A stretch of DNA of 64,000 bases from CAIYPG01 sp903864555 (GCA_947474715.1 CANJJT010000006.1:1-64000); one strand, 5' to 3'. Shown: positions 9,204 through 17,834, counted from the stretch's first letter. Numbers and translations: made by a program. The notes: generated by a model from the letters alone, not told the origin.

Positions 9204-9376
9204 CAATAAACTGTCAGGCCAGTCAGTCAGGCCAGGATGGGCTGGCGAAGCGCCGGTGCGGCATGCGCCGGCTGAGTTCGTCCTGGATCCTGCTTAGAGG
9301 CCTGACAATGCGAGGGGACACATCCCCTCGCGCTCGCCTAAGTCAGGGCGCCTAACGGCAATTCTGTTTAGCGCGC

Positions 9377-9706
9377 TTACTTGCGGGCCTGCTGCTTGTC
9401 ATGCGTCTCGCGACGGATCTCCCGGCTGTTGCGATTGGCCTCGTGCTGCAGCCGCGCGCGTTCCTGCGGCGTCACCACGCCATCGGACTTGGCCTTGGCT
9501 TCATGTTTCTCCAGGCGGTCGGCACGTCGTTCCAGCCGGTTCGCTTCCGGCGTTGTCAGTTGTCCTGAATTCACGCCCTTGTCGATGCGCCTTTGCTGGT
9601 TGGCTTCACGCTTGTCGAGATTGGGTGTGGCGGGCTGGGCAAGCGCCGGCACAGCCGTAACGGAGAGGATTGCGGCGATCAGGAGGGCGGTGCGGTTACG
9701 GGGCAT
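9377..9706 (-). CDS. Small exported charged protein
   Basis: 109 residues: a Sec signal peptide (LLIAAILSVTAVPALAQ) followed by a highly charged helical mature part with the pattern DKREANQQRRIDKGVNSGQ then TTPEANRLERRADRLEKHE and KADGVVT-like KSDGVVTPQERARLQHE. This is a widespread proteobacterial family of unknown role, with repeated 'Q-R-I-x-x-G-x-x-S-G-Q-L-T' and 'E-A-N-R-L-E' units. It is probably periplasmic. It stands alone, convergent with the mutase. Confidence 0.7.
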   Translation of the reverse strand: MPRNRTALLIAAILSVTAVPALAQPATPNLDKREANQQRRIDKGVNSGQLTTPEANRLERRADRLEKHEAKAKSDGVVTPQERARLQHEANRNSREIRRETHDKQQARK

Positions 9707-9947
9707 GGTTTTTCCTTTGTGAGAGGTCGGAATTCGCAGGCATCCAGGGCGCCCGGGCGTTCACCCGGTATCGTGTCCTGCCAGTATCAACGATCCGGAC
9801 ACGGTATGGACTGACAGGCCCGTTGTAAGGCTTTGTAAGGCGCTGTAACAAGCAGTCGCGACACCGTGTGACGGCAAGAGGTGGGCGGCCGCCCGATCCG
9901 ATGCCAGTTCAGGCATGACTCAACCCCGCCGTGCCGACGTCCGCGGA

Positions 9948-10688
9948 TCAGCCTGAAAATTCCGGCGCTATCAGATCCAGCCGGTCGGTGAACACCGCCG
10001 TCACACCCCAGCTGAACAGGCGGCGTGCCGATGCCACGTCGTTGACAGTCCACGTCGCCAGTGCGTAACCCGCTCCAAGGATGGCGCTGGCCAGTGCCTG
10101 GTCCAGGCGTGTCGCATTGCAGTGTATGGCGATGCAGTCCAGCCGTTCTGCGCGCGGTTGCCAGTCTGCAGGAACGGCATCGAATAGCAGGGCGCGCGGC
10201 AGTGCCGGCGCCGCAGCCTGCGCGGCTTCGAGGGCGGCTGCCTCGAAGGAGGAGAGCAGGGGTGGCACGGGTGCCCCGGCCCACAGCGCCAGTGCCTGCG
10301 AGGCGACGATGCGTCCGGTTTCGTGCGCGTAGCCGCCGGCCGGCTTGATCTCCACATTGGCGAGCAGCCCCAGATCCAGGCACAGCCTGGCTGCCGCGGC
10401 GAATCCGGGCAGCGGCTCGCCTTTGAACTCGCGGCCGAACCAGCTGCCCGCATCCAGGCGGGCCAGTGCAGACAGGGGGGTGGTCGATACCGCGCCATGG
10501 CCGCTGGTGGTGCGTTCCAGGGTTTCGTCATGGATGAGCACGGGATGCGAATCGGCACTCAGCATCACGTCGAACTCCACCGCACGAAAGCCGCGCGCGT
10601 GCCCGGTGCGCAATGCCGCCAGGGTGTTCTCGGGCGCGCAACTGCCGCCACCTCGGTGGGCAATGACGCGCGGATATGGCCAGCGCAT
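9948..10688 (-). CDS. ugpQ: Glycerophosphodiester phosphodiesterase
   Basis: 246 residues, the size of cytosolic UgpQ. VIAHRGGGSCAPENTLAAL near the N-terminus holds the His and Glu of the active site. VEFDVMLSADSHPVLIHDETLERTT supplies the second metal and His residues, LANVEIKPA follows, and the ATWTVNDVASARRLFSWGV ending is typical. Hydrolyses glycerophosphodiesters to glycerol-3-phosphate and an alcohol. It starts 8 bp after the stop of the ugpB-like gene, so the two form one transcription unit. Confidence 0.9.
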   Translation of the reverse strand: MRWPYPRVIAHRGGGSCAPENTLAALRTGHARGFRAVEFDVMLSADSHPVLIHDETLERTTSGHGAVSTTPLSALARLDAGSWFGREFKGEPLPGFAAAARLCLDLGLLANVEIKPAGGYAHETGRIVASQALALWAGAPVPPLLSSFEAAALEAAQAAAPALPRALLFDAVPADWQPRAERLDCIAIHCNATRLDQALASAILGAGYALATWTVNDVASARRLFSWGVTAVFTDRLDLIAPEFSG

Positions 10689-10696
10689 GCGCCAGC

Positions 10697-12085
10697 TCAG
10701 CGGCAGCCCTGGCAGTTCGGCTTGGCGGGGGCTCGGGCTTCGGGCTTGCGGGGAAGGTGTGCGACAGGCCGGGTTGTTGCGGCAGGTGCTGCCGCCAGCG
10801 GCTTGAGCAGGGCATTGCCCCGCACCACAGCGTCATCCAGGGCGAGCTTGGGCGGTTTGACGTTGTTCCATACCGTCTCGAGTTCCTCATCGAGGATGCT
10901 GCGTATCTGCGCGAAGTGGCGCAGGCGCACGCCGCGCGAGAAGGCACCGCCGCTGCTGCCATGCAGCTGCCGTGAGGCGATCTCGGCAAACGGACGCGTG
11001 ACGTAATAGCCGCTCTTGCGCAAGGCGCTATCAGCCGTTTTGGTCACCGGCAGGAAGCCGGTGTTCTGGTGCCACTCCGCCACCGACACAGGCGAGGCGA
11101 GGAACTGCAGGAACTGCGCCACGCCGGCATACTCCGCCGAGGTCTTGCCTGCCAGGGTCCACAGCGCGCCGCCACCCATGAGGGTGTTGTAGGGAGCACC
11201 ATGGAAATCGTCATAGTGGGGCAGGGGCGCTGCCACGACGGTGAACTGGGCAGTGCGGCGGATCTCGAGCCAGGCATCCGATGACGTGGTGATGATGGCG
11301 CATTCGCCCTTGGCAAAGCGCAGGTCACCGGCATTGCCCCGGCCGCTGTAGGAAAACAGGTCGGACTTGAACCACGCCGACAGCAGCGAGATGTGACGGA
11401 TCATCAGGTGCCCGTTGACCAGCAGTTCCGGGCGCGCCGAACCGTAGCCATTGTTGGCGCTGGCAAAGGGGTTGTTGTGGTGCGCGTTCACGTTCACCAG
11501 ATGGATCCAGGATTGCCAACTGGTGGTGTAGGGGCATTCCTCACCGGCTTCCTGCAGCTTGATCAGCGCGGGCTGCAGTTCGTACCAGCTGACCGGTGGC
11601 TTGTCCGGGTCCAGCCCGGCCTTGATGAAGGCCTCGCGGCTGAACAGCATCAACGGCGTCGAGGCGTTGAAGGGCAGCGCCACCAGTCTGCCGGAGGCGT
11701 CGGAGTAGAGCGCACCCATGCCGGGTGAAATGCCGGTGCGATCCAGCGGCAGGCGCGTTTCGGCAGCCAGTTGGTACAGGGGCTTGATCGCCCGCGTGTC
11801 GGCCAGCATGTCGCTGGCACTGGATTCGGAGACCTGCAGCAGGTGTGGGCCCTTGCCTTCATCCGAGGCGGCCAGGCCGGCCTTCAGCGTATCTTCATCG
11901 CTGCCATGGTTGCTGGGCACCATGCGGTAGGTCTGCTGTGAGGTATTGAAACGGTCTGCCAGCCGCTGCATGGCCTCGGCTGCCGGCCCCTGCAGGGAAT
12001 GCCAGAACTGCAGTTCGGTGACGGCGCGCGCTGGTGTCGAAAGGCACAGGACCAGTGCCACGAAGAAACTTGCAAGCTTGATCAT
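10697..12085 (-). CDS. ugpB: sn-Glycerol-3-phosphate ABC transporter substrate-binding protein
   Basis: 462 residues with a Sec signal peptide (MIKLASFFVALVLCLSTPARA). The mature protein starts TELQFWHSLQGPAAEAMQRLADRFN, as in UgpB. It also has FNASTPLMLFSREAFIKAGLDP, MGGGALWTLAGKTSAEYAGVAQFL and the RSILDEELETVWNN C-terminal helix of this subfamily. A further 40 residues rich in Ala/Pro end in PNCQGCR, which is unusual. Receptor for glycerol-3-phosphate or its diesters. It lies directly upstream of ugpQ, but the permease and ATPase genes (ugpA, ugpE, ugpC) are not in the window. Confidence 0.88.
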   Translation of the reverse strand: MIKLASFFVALVLCLSTPARAVTELQFWHSLQGPAAEAMQRLADRFNTSQQTYRMVPSNHGSDEDTLKAGLAASDEGKGPHLLQVSESSASDMLADTRAIKPLYQLAAETRLPLDRTGISPGMGALYSDASGRLVALPFNASTPLMLFSREAFIKAGLDPDKPPVSWYELQPALIKLQEAGEECPYTTSWQSWIHLVNVNAHHNNPFASANNGYGSARPELLVNGHLMIRHISLLSAWFKSDLFSYSGRGNAGDLRFAKGECAIITTSSDAWLEIRRTAQFTVVAAPLPHYDDFHGAPYNTLMGGGALWTLAGKTSAEYAGVAQFLQFLASPVSVAEWHQNTGFLPVTKTADSALRKSGYYVTRPFAEIASRQLHGSSGGAFSRGVRLRHFAQIRSILDEELETVWNNVKPPKLALDDAVVRGNALLKPLAAAPAATTRPVAHLPRKPEARAPAKPNCQGCR

Positions 12086-12177
12086 CGGCCACCTGTCAGG
12101 TTGTTCACCTGTGGAAAGGCTGATTATAGAACCGCGTGGGAAGGTAAAGCAGTCGGGGTGGCTGGATGGAAAAAAAG

Positions 12178-12203
12178 AACGGGGGGAGGGAGGATCCCCC
12201 CGT
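12178..12203 (-). terminator. Strong GC hairpin with T-run on the minus strand
   Basis: A perfect 9 bp stem (AACGGGGGG/CCCCCCGTT, 8-base loop) is followed on the minus strand by CTTTTTTTCC. It faces transcription entering ugpB from upstream, but no convincing minus-strand gene ends here, so it may insulate ugpB. Confidence 0.6.
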
Positions 12204-12484
12204 TGGGTCCGCCGCTTGCTGGGCCGGCGGGAAATTTACTCGATGAACTTCACTGATGATGCGTGCTGCAGTTCCAGATTAGTCATGCCTGTCGGGACAG
12301 GCAATGCCGCAAGCCGGTGATGCGTGACTTTCCGCACAATCCCGATGTGATGGCGCAAGGGTGCGTTTGAATCCTTCTTCAGGGTGATGGTTGAACGTCT
12401 GTATTGAAGTGAAGGTGGAGCGGATGGCTGCAGTACTGTCCCGAACACGATCATCTTTCGCCAGTCACCGCCACAGGCGGTTTC
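12204..12484. other. Intergenic region before the small secreted protein
   Basis: Together with 12086-12177 this leaves about 400 bp without a recognised gene apart from the hairpin at 12178. A minus-strand frame ending at 12236 has no homology that I recognise and is rich in His and Gln, as antisense frames are. I see nothing else in it. Confidence 0.5.
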
Positions 12485-12817
12485 ATGGAAGCAGGCAAGC
12501 TCAGCAGTGGACGCTTCCCCGGTTTTCAATCTAGCCTGATGCTGATGGTCGTGCTGCTGCAGGGGGTCTGTGCCGGCCTGCCGCCAGGACTGCCGCCACC
12601 CACACCCGAAGCAGTGGTGCAGTGGTCGTGGGACAAGGTGGCGCCAGCACAGATCATCCAGCGCATGCAGGACAGCCATGCCGTGTGCCGGCTGAGCGGC
12701 TCGGCACTGGCGCAGCTGCGCGCGCAGGGCGTGGAGGATGCCGTGATCGACCATATGCATGAAACCCATCTCGCCGCAGTGCGGCGGGAAGCGGCAGCAC
12801 ATTGTTTCGACCATTGA
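12485..12817 (+). CDS. Small secreted protein of unknown function
   Basis: 110 residues (start uncertain; ATG 12539 is an alternative). A hydrophobic N-terminal stretch (SLMLMVVLLQGVCAG) is followed by a helical domain, WSWDKVAPAQIIQRMQDSH and LRAQGVEDAVIDHMHETHL. The pattern 'P-x-Q-I-I-x-R-M' then 'Y/C-R-L-S-x-S-x-L-A-x-L-R-x-x-G-V-x-D-x-V-I-D-x-M' is shared by a family of uncharacterised proteobacterial envelope proteins, recognised from memory only. Two Cys remain in the mature part. No clear operon partner. Confidence 0.5.
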   Translation: MEAGKLSSGRFPGFQSSLMLMVVLLQGVCAGLPPGLPPPTPEAVVQWSWDKVAPAQIIQRMQDSHAVCRLSGSALAQLRAQGVEDAVIDHMHETHLAAVRREAAAHCFDH

Positions 12818-12823
12818 TTCCCA

Positions 12824-13093
12824 ATGTTTCCCTGTGAAGCATGGCCGCCCGGGCTGGCCTATTATCCGGGCCGCTTGGGCGCCGTCTTTATTCCTGGGGA
12901 TGGGAGCCCTCCGTGTTCGTGTCCGCCTCTGGCGAGGCAGCGGCCGGCATGCTGGTGGCATTGGCGCAACCGGCCTGGTCACGAGGCGCTGGCCCAGGCC
13001 CGGCTGGTGCTGATCGCGCTGCATGTGGCCGCAGTGATCCTCTCCTCGCGCCGCAATGGCCAGAACCTGGTTGCAGCCGGTGATGTCAATTAA
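12824..13093 (+). pseudogene. Probable remnant of a cytochrome b561 gene
   Basis: The last 35 or so codons of this frame read HEALAQARLVLIALHVAAVI and then LSSRRNGQNLVAAG. This closely resembles the C-terminal helix of cytochrome b561-type membrane proteins, in which the His is a heme ligand and the 'LHVAGVLLxSxRHxENLV' ending is conserved. The N-terminal half of the frame is Pro/Trp/Arg-rich and not membrane-like, whereas a membrane-like AAAGMLVALA is found in another frame over the same region. This suggests frameshifts and truncation. It could instead be a chance resemblance over a short stretch. Confidence 0.35.
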
Positions 13094-13151
13094 TATCAAA
13101 TTTGTGCGATGACATCGATCTTCATTAATCAATAGATATGATTGTTATCAG
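13093..13151 (-). repeat. Decayed copy (E) of the 59 bp three-block element
   Basis: On the plus strand TATGATTGTTATCAG (13137-13151) matches block 1, CATT occurs at the position of block 2, and ATATCAA stands where block 3 should be. The match is weaker than the other four copies. The region is AT-rich and also looks somewhat like a Fur box. Confidence 0.3.
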
Positions 13152-13165
13152 ATTATCAATGATAT

Positions 13166-14068
13166 TCACGGTGCGGCGCCGGGGACCATGCTGCCTGCGG
13201 CTCCGGCGCAGGGGTCTGTGCGCGGCGTGGGCGCCGTGAACCAGGCGATGTCCAGTCCCGACAGGGCATACCCGGTCGGTGAGGGCTGTCCCGGCTGCGT
13301 TTCGATAAAGCCGATCACCAGCGCTTCGACGCCATCCGGCAGGTAACGGGGCACGCCCATGTCGCGTCGCACGTGGCCTGCGCCGGCAATGAACACCACC
13401 GGGTGGCCCCGCCCCAGCGCCTCGCGCAATGCTGTCGCCATGTGTGCATCGCGTGCCCGCTGCGCGGCGACCATGCGCGGCATCTGCGGCGCTGGCAGCC
13501 GATAGCCGCAATGGCCGCGTACCAGCGCATCTTCCAGCATGGTGAGCTGCACGGCATCCACCGGCGGCAGTTGCGGCGTCGTGCGTCCCTGGGCGATCTC
13601 GCGCGCCCGCTCGCGAGACAGGTTGGTCGCCACCAGCGGCCAGCTGTAAGTGGCAGCGTGGGCGACCAGATCACGGTAGGCAGGCCAGCCCCAGGCCTGG
13701 CGATCCAGTCGGCCGGCATCGGCCAGTCCTTCGGCATCGCGCATGCCGGTCGCTCGTGCTGCGTCGAGCGTTGCCTGATGCTCGGTGTCGAACTGCTCCA
13801 TGGCCAGTACCGGACGCCGGCCAGGGACTGCTCCGGCCTGCAGTGCCTGCAGCATCTGCAACTGCAGCCGGTGGTGCTCGGCACTGTCATGCAGTTCCCC
13901 CAGCATGAGGTAACGGCTGTGTGCGGCGCGCTGCTGCAGGGCTTGCAGCGTCATGAATGCTCCGGCCTGCACATTCCAGATGCGGCCCTCCAGACTGGTG
14001 TCGCCGGACTGCGTTTGAGGGCTTGAGCAGCCTGCCAGTAACAACAGGATCAGGAACAACAGTTTCAT
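13166..14068 (-). CDS. ChaN-family (haem-binding type) lipoprotein
   Basis: 300 residues from ATG 14068. The N-terminus is a lipoprotein signal (MKLLFLILLLLAGCSSPQ, lipobox LAGC). The body has LMLGELHDSAEHHRLQLQML, LAMEQFDTEHQATLD, PLVATNLSRERAREIA and VVFIAGAGHVRRDMGVPRYL, the signatures of ChaN-like proteins (DUF399), outer-membrane-associated proteins that bind haem and are often iron-regulated. Transcribed divergently from birA. A longer upstream frame exists but lacks the lipoprotein signal at its start. Confidence 0.85.
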   Translation of the reverse strand: MKLLFLILLLLAGCSSPQTQSGDTSLEGRIWNVQAGAFMTLQALQQRAAHSRYLMLGELHDSAEHHRLQLQMLQALQAGAVPGRRPVLAMEQFDTEHQATLDAARATGMRDAEGLADAGRLDRQAWGWPAYRDLVAHAATYSWPLVATNLSRERAREIAQGRTTPQLPPVDAVQLTMLEDALVRGHCGYRLPAPQMPRMVAAQRARDAHMATALREALGRGHPVVFIAGAGHVRRDMGVPRYLPDGVEALVIGFIETQPGQPSPTGYALSGLDIAWFTAPTPRTDPCAGAAGSMVPGAAP

Positions 14069-14165
14069 GGGCTGTACACCGTGCGACGGCCAAAGCGGGG
14101 AGGATACCGTGGCGAGCCAAACAGGGCAGCCGTCGCTGGCACTTGAGAAGAGGCTGGATGGTGTG

Positions 14166-15263
14166 ATGAGCCAAGCGGCTATGATGTCAATCCGGGTTGC
14201 AGCCAGCATGGACACAGGCATGGGCAGTGAAGTCGTGGGGGGAACCGATCAGGTTGACGAGGGCCGACGCGGTCTGCCGGTGACACTGGTGCGCCTGCTT
14301 TCCACGGTGGACGCCCGCACCCCAGACTGGCTGGCTGCCCAGGCGGCCGTATCGGTCGGGGCGGTGATCGAGGTCTTGCGCTTGTTGCCCTCGCTGGGGG
14401 TGGCGCTGACCGGATCGGCCGACGCTGTTCGCCTGGCCTCGCCGGTGGATCTGATCTGCAACAACGAACTGGACACCTTGCTGCAGGACCAGTCCGGCTT
14501 GCAGGTGGAACTGTTGGATGAATGCGACTCGACCAATGCCCGCCTGTCCGGGCGTCGTGACGCACCTGGGGGTAGCGTACTGGCCTGCGAGTACCAGTCT
14601 GGAGGCCGCGGCCGACGCGGGCGCGCGTGGAACTCCGGCATCGGCGCCGCGCTGACCTTCTCGCTGTTGTGGCGGTTTGCCGCACCACCGGCGGCCCTGG
14701 GTGGGCTATCGCTTGCTGTGGCGGCGATGCTGGTGGGTGCGCTCGAGCAACAGGGCTGCCATGGCATCGGGTTGAAGTGGCCGAATGACCTGTTGTACCG
14801 GGAAGCCAAGGTGGGCGGCATCCTCATTGAACTGGCCGGTCGTCAGCAGGCGCCCGGCACGCTCGATCCGATGCGGCGCGAGAGCGACTGCATCATCGGC
14901 ATCGGCCTCAACGTGCGTCTGCCCCTGGCCGTGGCACGGGACATCGATCGCCCGGTGTCCGACCTGGCGGCCACCTGCATCAGTGGCGCATCGCTGCCCA
15001 CCCGCACGCAGTTGCTGGCTGCCGTGCTGCGTGAACTGGCCACGCAACTGCCCGTGTTCGAGGCTGAGGGTTTTGCCGCTTTCCGTGAGCCGTGGCTGCA
15101 ACGGCATGCCCATCAGGGCCGTGAGGTATCCATCGTGCTCGATGGCCGCACGTTGATGCAGGGGCGCGTCGAAGGCATCGGCATGGATGGCACATTGTTG
15201 CTGCAATCACAGGGCAGGCTGATCCCCGTGCACAGCGGCGAGGTGTCGCTGCGCATAGAATAA
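14166..15263 (+). CDS. birA: Biotin-[acetyl-CoA-carboxylase] ligase
   Basis: About 365 residues; the start is uncertain (ATG 14166, 14184 or 14208). A degenerate N-terminal winged-helix-like segment (LVRLLSTVDARTP then VIEVLRLLPSLGVALTG) precedes the catalytic domain. The ligase motif is GGRGRRGRAWNSG, followed by GLKWPNDLLYREAKVGGILIE and IIGIGLNVRLP. The C-terminal SH3-like domain reads GREVSIVLDGRTLMQGRVEGI. It biotinylates acetyl-CoA carboxylase and may also act as a repressor. Followed after 4 bp by coaX, a usual betaproteobacterial pairing. Confidence 0.92.
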   Translation: MSQAAMMSIRVAASMDTGMGSEVVGGTDQVDEGRRGLPVTLVRLLSTVDARTPDWLAAQAAVSVGAVIEVLRLLPSLGVALTGSADAVRLASPVDLICNNELDTLLQDQSGLQVELLDECDSTNARLSGRRDAPGGSVLACEYQSGGRGRRGRAWNSGIGAALTFSLLWRFAAPPAALGGLSLAVAAMLVGALEQQGCHGIGLKWPNDLLYREAKVGGILIELAGRQQAPGTLDPMRRESDCIIGIGLNVRLPLAVARDIDRPVSDLAATCISGASLPTRTQLLAAVLRELATQLPVFEAEGFAAFREPWLQRHAHQGREVSIVLDGRTLMQGRVEGIGMDGTLLLQSQGRLIPVHSGEVSLRIE

Positions 15264-15267
15264 GCGT

Positions 15268-15999
15268 ATGAGAATCCTTGCCATCGACAGCGGCAATACG
15301 CGCATCAAATGGGGTTTGCGCGAGGGCGATGCCTGGGAGCGCGTGGGAGTGCTTACCCACGACGAGGGGGACGCTCTGGAACCGGCGCTGGCCTCGCTGG
15401 CCAGGCCGGATCGCATCGCCGTGGCCAATGTGGCCGGTGCCGGCGCCGAACAGCGGATCAGGCACGCCTGTGCCGCATTGTCAGCGCCCATGCTGTGGGC
15501 GCAAGGCCAGCCACACCAGTGCGGGGTGGTCAATCATTACGAGCAGCCGGCGCAACTGGGCGTGGACCGCTGGGCGGCGCTGATCGGCGCCTGGCGCCGG
15601 CTGGGGCGTGCCTGCCTGGTGGTCGGGGCGGGCACTGCAACCACCGTCGACCAGTTGTCTTCGCAGGGAGAATTCCTGGGTGGCGTGATTATTCCGGGGT
15701 TGGCTCTGATGAAGCGCTCGCTGGCCGAGAACACCGCGCAACTGCCGTTTGCCGAAGGTGCCTGGACCGAGCATCCGCGCAACACCGCCGATGCCATCGA
15801 GTCCGGTGTGCTGCATGCCCAGGCCGGTGCCATCGAGCGCCTGTTTGCGCGCCTCGCCGCCAGCCAGGGCGGCAGCCCTGCCTGCTTGCTCTCAGGCGGT
15901 GCCGCAGCGGCCATCGCCCGTTGCCTGGACATCCCCCATGGCGTAGCCGATCACCTGGTGCTGGATGGTCTTGCCCACATGGCGGGAGATGCGCCATGA
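15268..15999 (+). CDS. coaX: Type III pantothenate kinase
   Basis: 243 residues. MRILAIDSGNTRIKWGLR is the phosphate-binding motif of the ASKHA fold. GVDRWAALIGAWRR, VVGAGTATTVDQLSSQGEFLGG and IIPGLALMKRSLAENTAQLP follow, with TADAIESGVLHAQ. Phosphorylates pantothenate in CoA synthesis and needs a monovalent cation. In Bordetella the orthologue is the Bvg accessory factor Baf. Begins 4 bp after birA. Confidence 0.95.
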   Translation: MRILAIDSGNTRIKWGLREGDAWERVGVLTHDEGDALEPALASLARPDRIAVANVAGAGAEQRIRHACAALSAPMLWAQGQPHQCGVVNHYEQPAQLGVDRWAALIGAWRRLGRACLVVGAGTATTVDQLSSQGEFLGGVIIPGLALMKRSLAENTAQLPFAEGAWTEHPRNTADAIESGVLHAQAGAIERLFARLAASQGGSPACLLSGGAAAAIARCLDIPHGVADHLVLDGLAHMAGDAP

Positions 16000-16022
16000 G
16001 TTCACCGGGGAGTCACTGAGGC

Positions 16023-16781
16023 ATGCGCGCATTCCTGCTGTTGCTGCTGCTGGCCAATGTGGCATTTTTTGCCTGGTCTCTGCATCTTTCGCCGGCGGCC
16101 GGTCCGTCCCCTGAAAGTCATCTGCTGAACCAGCAGATCCAGCCTGAGGCCATCAAGCTGCTGCCCGCGGATGTGGTTCTCGAGGCAGCACCCGTGGGCG
16201 CAGCATCGGTTGGAGCAGCGGCGGCTTCTGCGGATGGGGCGCCGGCCAGAGTGCCTGCTCAGCCCGCCAGTGCAAAGGCAGTTGCCGCGATCCCGCCGGC
16301 CGCAAGCGTCTGCCTGGAGTGGGGGGCATTCTCCCCCGGCGATATGCGTGGCGTGCTCGATGCGCTGGCCAAGGTCCTGCCGGAGGCCAGGGTGACGCAG
16401 CGGCGCGTGGTCGATGAAAGCGGCCAGTACTGGGTCTTCATGCCGCCGCAACCATCGCGGCAGGGCGCGCTGCAGAAAGTCGGGGAGCTGCGCCGTCTGG
16501 GGGTGGAGGAAATGTTCATCATCCAGGACGACAGCAAGTACCGATACGCCATTTCGCTGGGCGTGTTCCGCACCCAGGAAGCGGCGCGTAATTACCTCGA
16601 GAAATTGCGTGCCCAGGGGGTGCGGACGGTCCAGGTGGCGCCGCGTGACACCTCGGCGCAGCGCGTATTCGTGCAGGTGCGTGCGCCGGCCGATGTGGCC
16701 CGCGCCGAACTCGGCGCCCTGAGGACTGACTATCCGGGGGCAGACGTGCGTTCCTGCGTCGCCGCGAATGGCAGGACCTGA
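16023..16781 (+). CDS. SPOR-domain protein
   Basis: 252 residues. An N-terminal membrane anchor (RAFLLLLLLANVAFFAWSLHL) is followed by a low-complexity Ala/Pro linker and a C-terminal SPOR-like domain from about residue 95 (CLEWGAFSPGDMRGVLDALA, then YAISLGVFRTQEAARNYLEKL and VQVRAP). SPOR domains bind denuded peptidoglycan at division sites. It follows coaX by 23 bp in the usual birA-coaX-SPOR order. Inner membrane with a periplasmic domain. Confidence 0.82.
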   Translation: MRAFLLLLLLANVAFFAWSLHLSPAAGPSPESHLLNQQIQPEAIKLLPADVVLEAAPVGAASVGAAAASADGAPARVPAQPASAKAVAAIPPAASVCLEWGAFSPGDMRGVLDALAKVLPEARVTQRRVVDESGQYWVFMPPQPSRQGALQKVGELRRLGVEEMFIIQDDSKYRYAISLGVFRTQEAARNYLEKLRAQGVRTVQVAPRDTSAQRVFVQVRAPADVARAELGALRTDYPGADVRSCVAANGRT

Positions 16782-16826
16782 GGTCGGATCTGTGTCGCGG
16801 CACGGATCCGAGACGGGATTTTCGCG

Positions 16827-17339
16827 ATGACGGCATTCGCAGGGCCCTCGCGCATCGACATTCGTCAGGTGACCCGTTCGATGGAGTTCGCGCAGACGCG
16901 TGAACTGTTTCTCGAATATGCCGCCTGGCTCGGCGTGGATCTTTGCTTCCAGCATTTCGACGAGGAGCTGGCCGGTCTGCCGGGTGCCTATGCCTTGCCC
17001 CGCGGACGGCTGCTGCTCGCCGATGCCGACGGACAGGCAGCGGGCTGCGTGGCGCTGCGTCCCGTGTCGATTGATGGGGCGCAGGACTCGGCGGTGGCCG
17101 AGATCAAGCGCTTGTGGGTGCGCCCGGCTTTCAGGCGCCTGCGCCTGGGGCATCAACTGGTGTCCGAGGCCATCGAGGCCGCGCGTGCAGCCGGCTATCG
17201 CCGCGTCGTGCTCGACACGCTGCCGCAGATGGAAGCGGCACGGGCCCTGTACAGGTCATTCGGATTCGTGCCCATGCATCCCTATTACGATAATCCGCTG
17301 CCTGGCGTGATGTATCTCGGTCTTGATATTTTTTGCTGA
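16827..17339 (+). CDS. GNAT family N-acetyltransferase
   Basis: 170 residues. The segment VAEIKRLWVRPAFRRLRLGHQLV is the acetyl-CoA binding motif (R/Q-x-x-G-x-G/A position occupied by RRLRLG), followed by RRVVLDTLPQMEAARALYRSFGFVP. This is the pattern of MarR-associated or small-molecule acetyltransferases. Its substrate is unknown. It follows the SPOR gene by 45 bp on the same strand. Confidence 0.85.
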   Translation: MTAFAGPSRIDIRQVTRSMEFAQTRELFLEYAAWLGVDLCFQHFDEELAGLPGAYALPRGRLLLADADGQAAGCVALRPVSIDGAQDSAVAEIKRLWVRPAFRRLRLGHQLVSEAIEAARAAGYRRVVLDTLPQMEAARALYRSFGFVPMHPYYDNPLPGVMYLGLDIFC

Positions 17340-17376
17340 TGGGACGGGAGCTGCCAGGCCGGCGGTCTGCCGGTTG

Positions 17377-17784
17377 CTAGCCCTGCTTGTCGATGCGCGT
17401 GGCGATGCCGGCGAGGTCATTGACCCAGGGCAGGGCCGAGCGGCACCAGATCTGCCTGTGTGGTGGCAACTGGGCGCGCTGGCGTGAGGTCGATACGCGC
17501 ACGCCATACACCTTCGGATCGGACACCGAGGTGGCATACAGGGCGGTGCCGCAGTCTGCGCAAAAGGCCTGGGCGCGCTGGTTGCCGCTTTCGGCCGTTT
17601 TTATGTAGATTCTGGGCGTGCCCTGCAGCAGCCGGAACTGCTCGCGCGGAACCGGCGCTGTGATGCGGAAAGCCGAGCCGGAGAAAATCTGGCAGTCGGT
17701 GCAATGGCAGATGCCGACGCTTTTCGGATTGATGTCGGCTTCGTAGCAGATCGCGCCGCAGTGACAACTTCCGTCTATCTTCAT
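17377..17784 (-). CDS. GFA family (glutathione-dependent formaldehyde-activating type) zinc protein
   Basis: 135 residues. The Zn-binding cysteines appear as GSCHCGAICYEA at the N-terminus, GICHCTDCQIFSGSAF and FCADCGTALYATS. This is the CENP-V/GFA fold. Most members have no proven activity; the original enzyme was proposed to help form S-hydroxymethylglutathione. Convergent with the GNAT gene and 50 bp downstream of rfaE2 on the same strand. Confidence 0.88.
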   Translation of the reverse strand: MKIDGSCHCGAICYEADINPKSVGICHCTDCQIFSGSAFRITAPVPREQFRLLQGTPRIYIKTAESGNQRAQAFCADCGTALYATSVSDPKVYGVRVSTSRQRAQLPPHRQIWCRSALPWVNDLAGIATRIDKQG

Positions 17785-17834
17785 GCCTGCCTCCTTGTCG
17801 ATGCCGTTACCGCCAGGGGCACGGCGCCTGCGCT

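Noticed and set aside
12080..12134. A further copy of the 59 bp element near the ugpB start (TGATCAT ... CTGATTAT)
   Set aside because: The blocks are four bases out of phase and the middle block is missing.
12236..13132. A 298-codon minus-strand frame ending just before the hairpin at 12178
   Set aside because: No domain recognised and composition of an antisense frame; the small secreted protein on the plus strand looks better, though the hairpin orientation leaves some doubt.
13120..13165. A Fur box in the AT-rich segment TGATTGTTATCAGATTATCA next to the ChaN-like gene
   Set aside because: ChaN-like genes are often iron-regulated, but the segment lies after the stop of the gene, not in front of a start, and it fits the decayed 59 bp element about as well.
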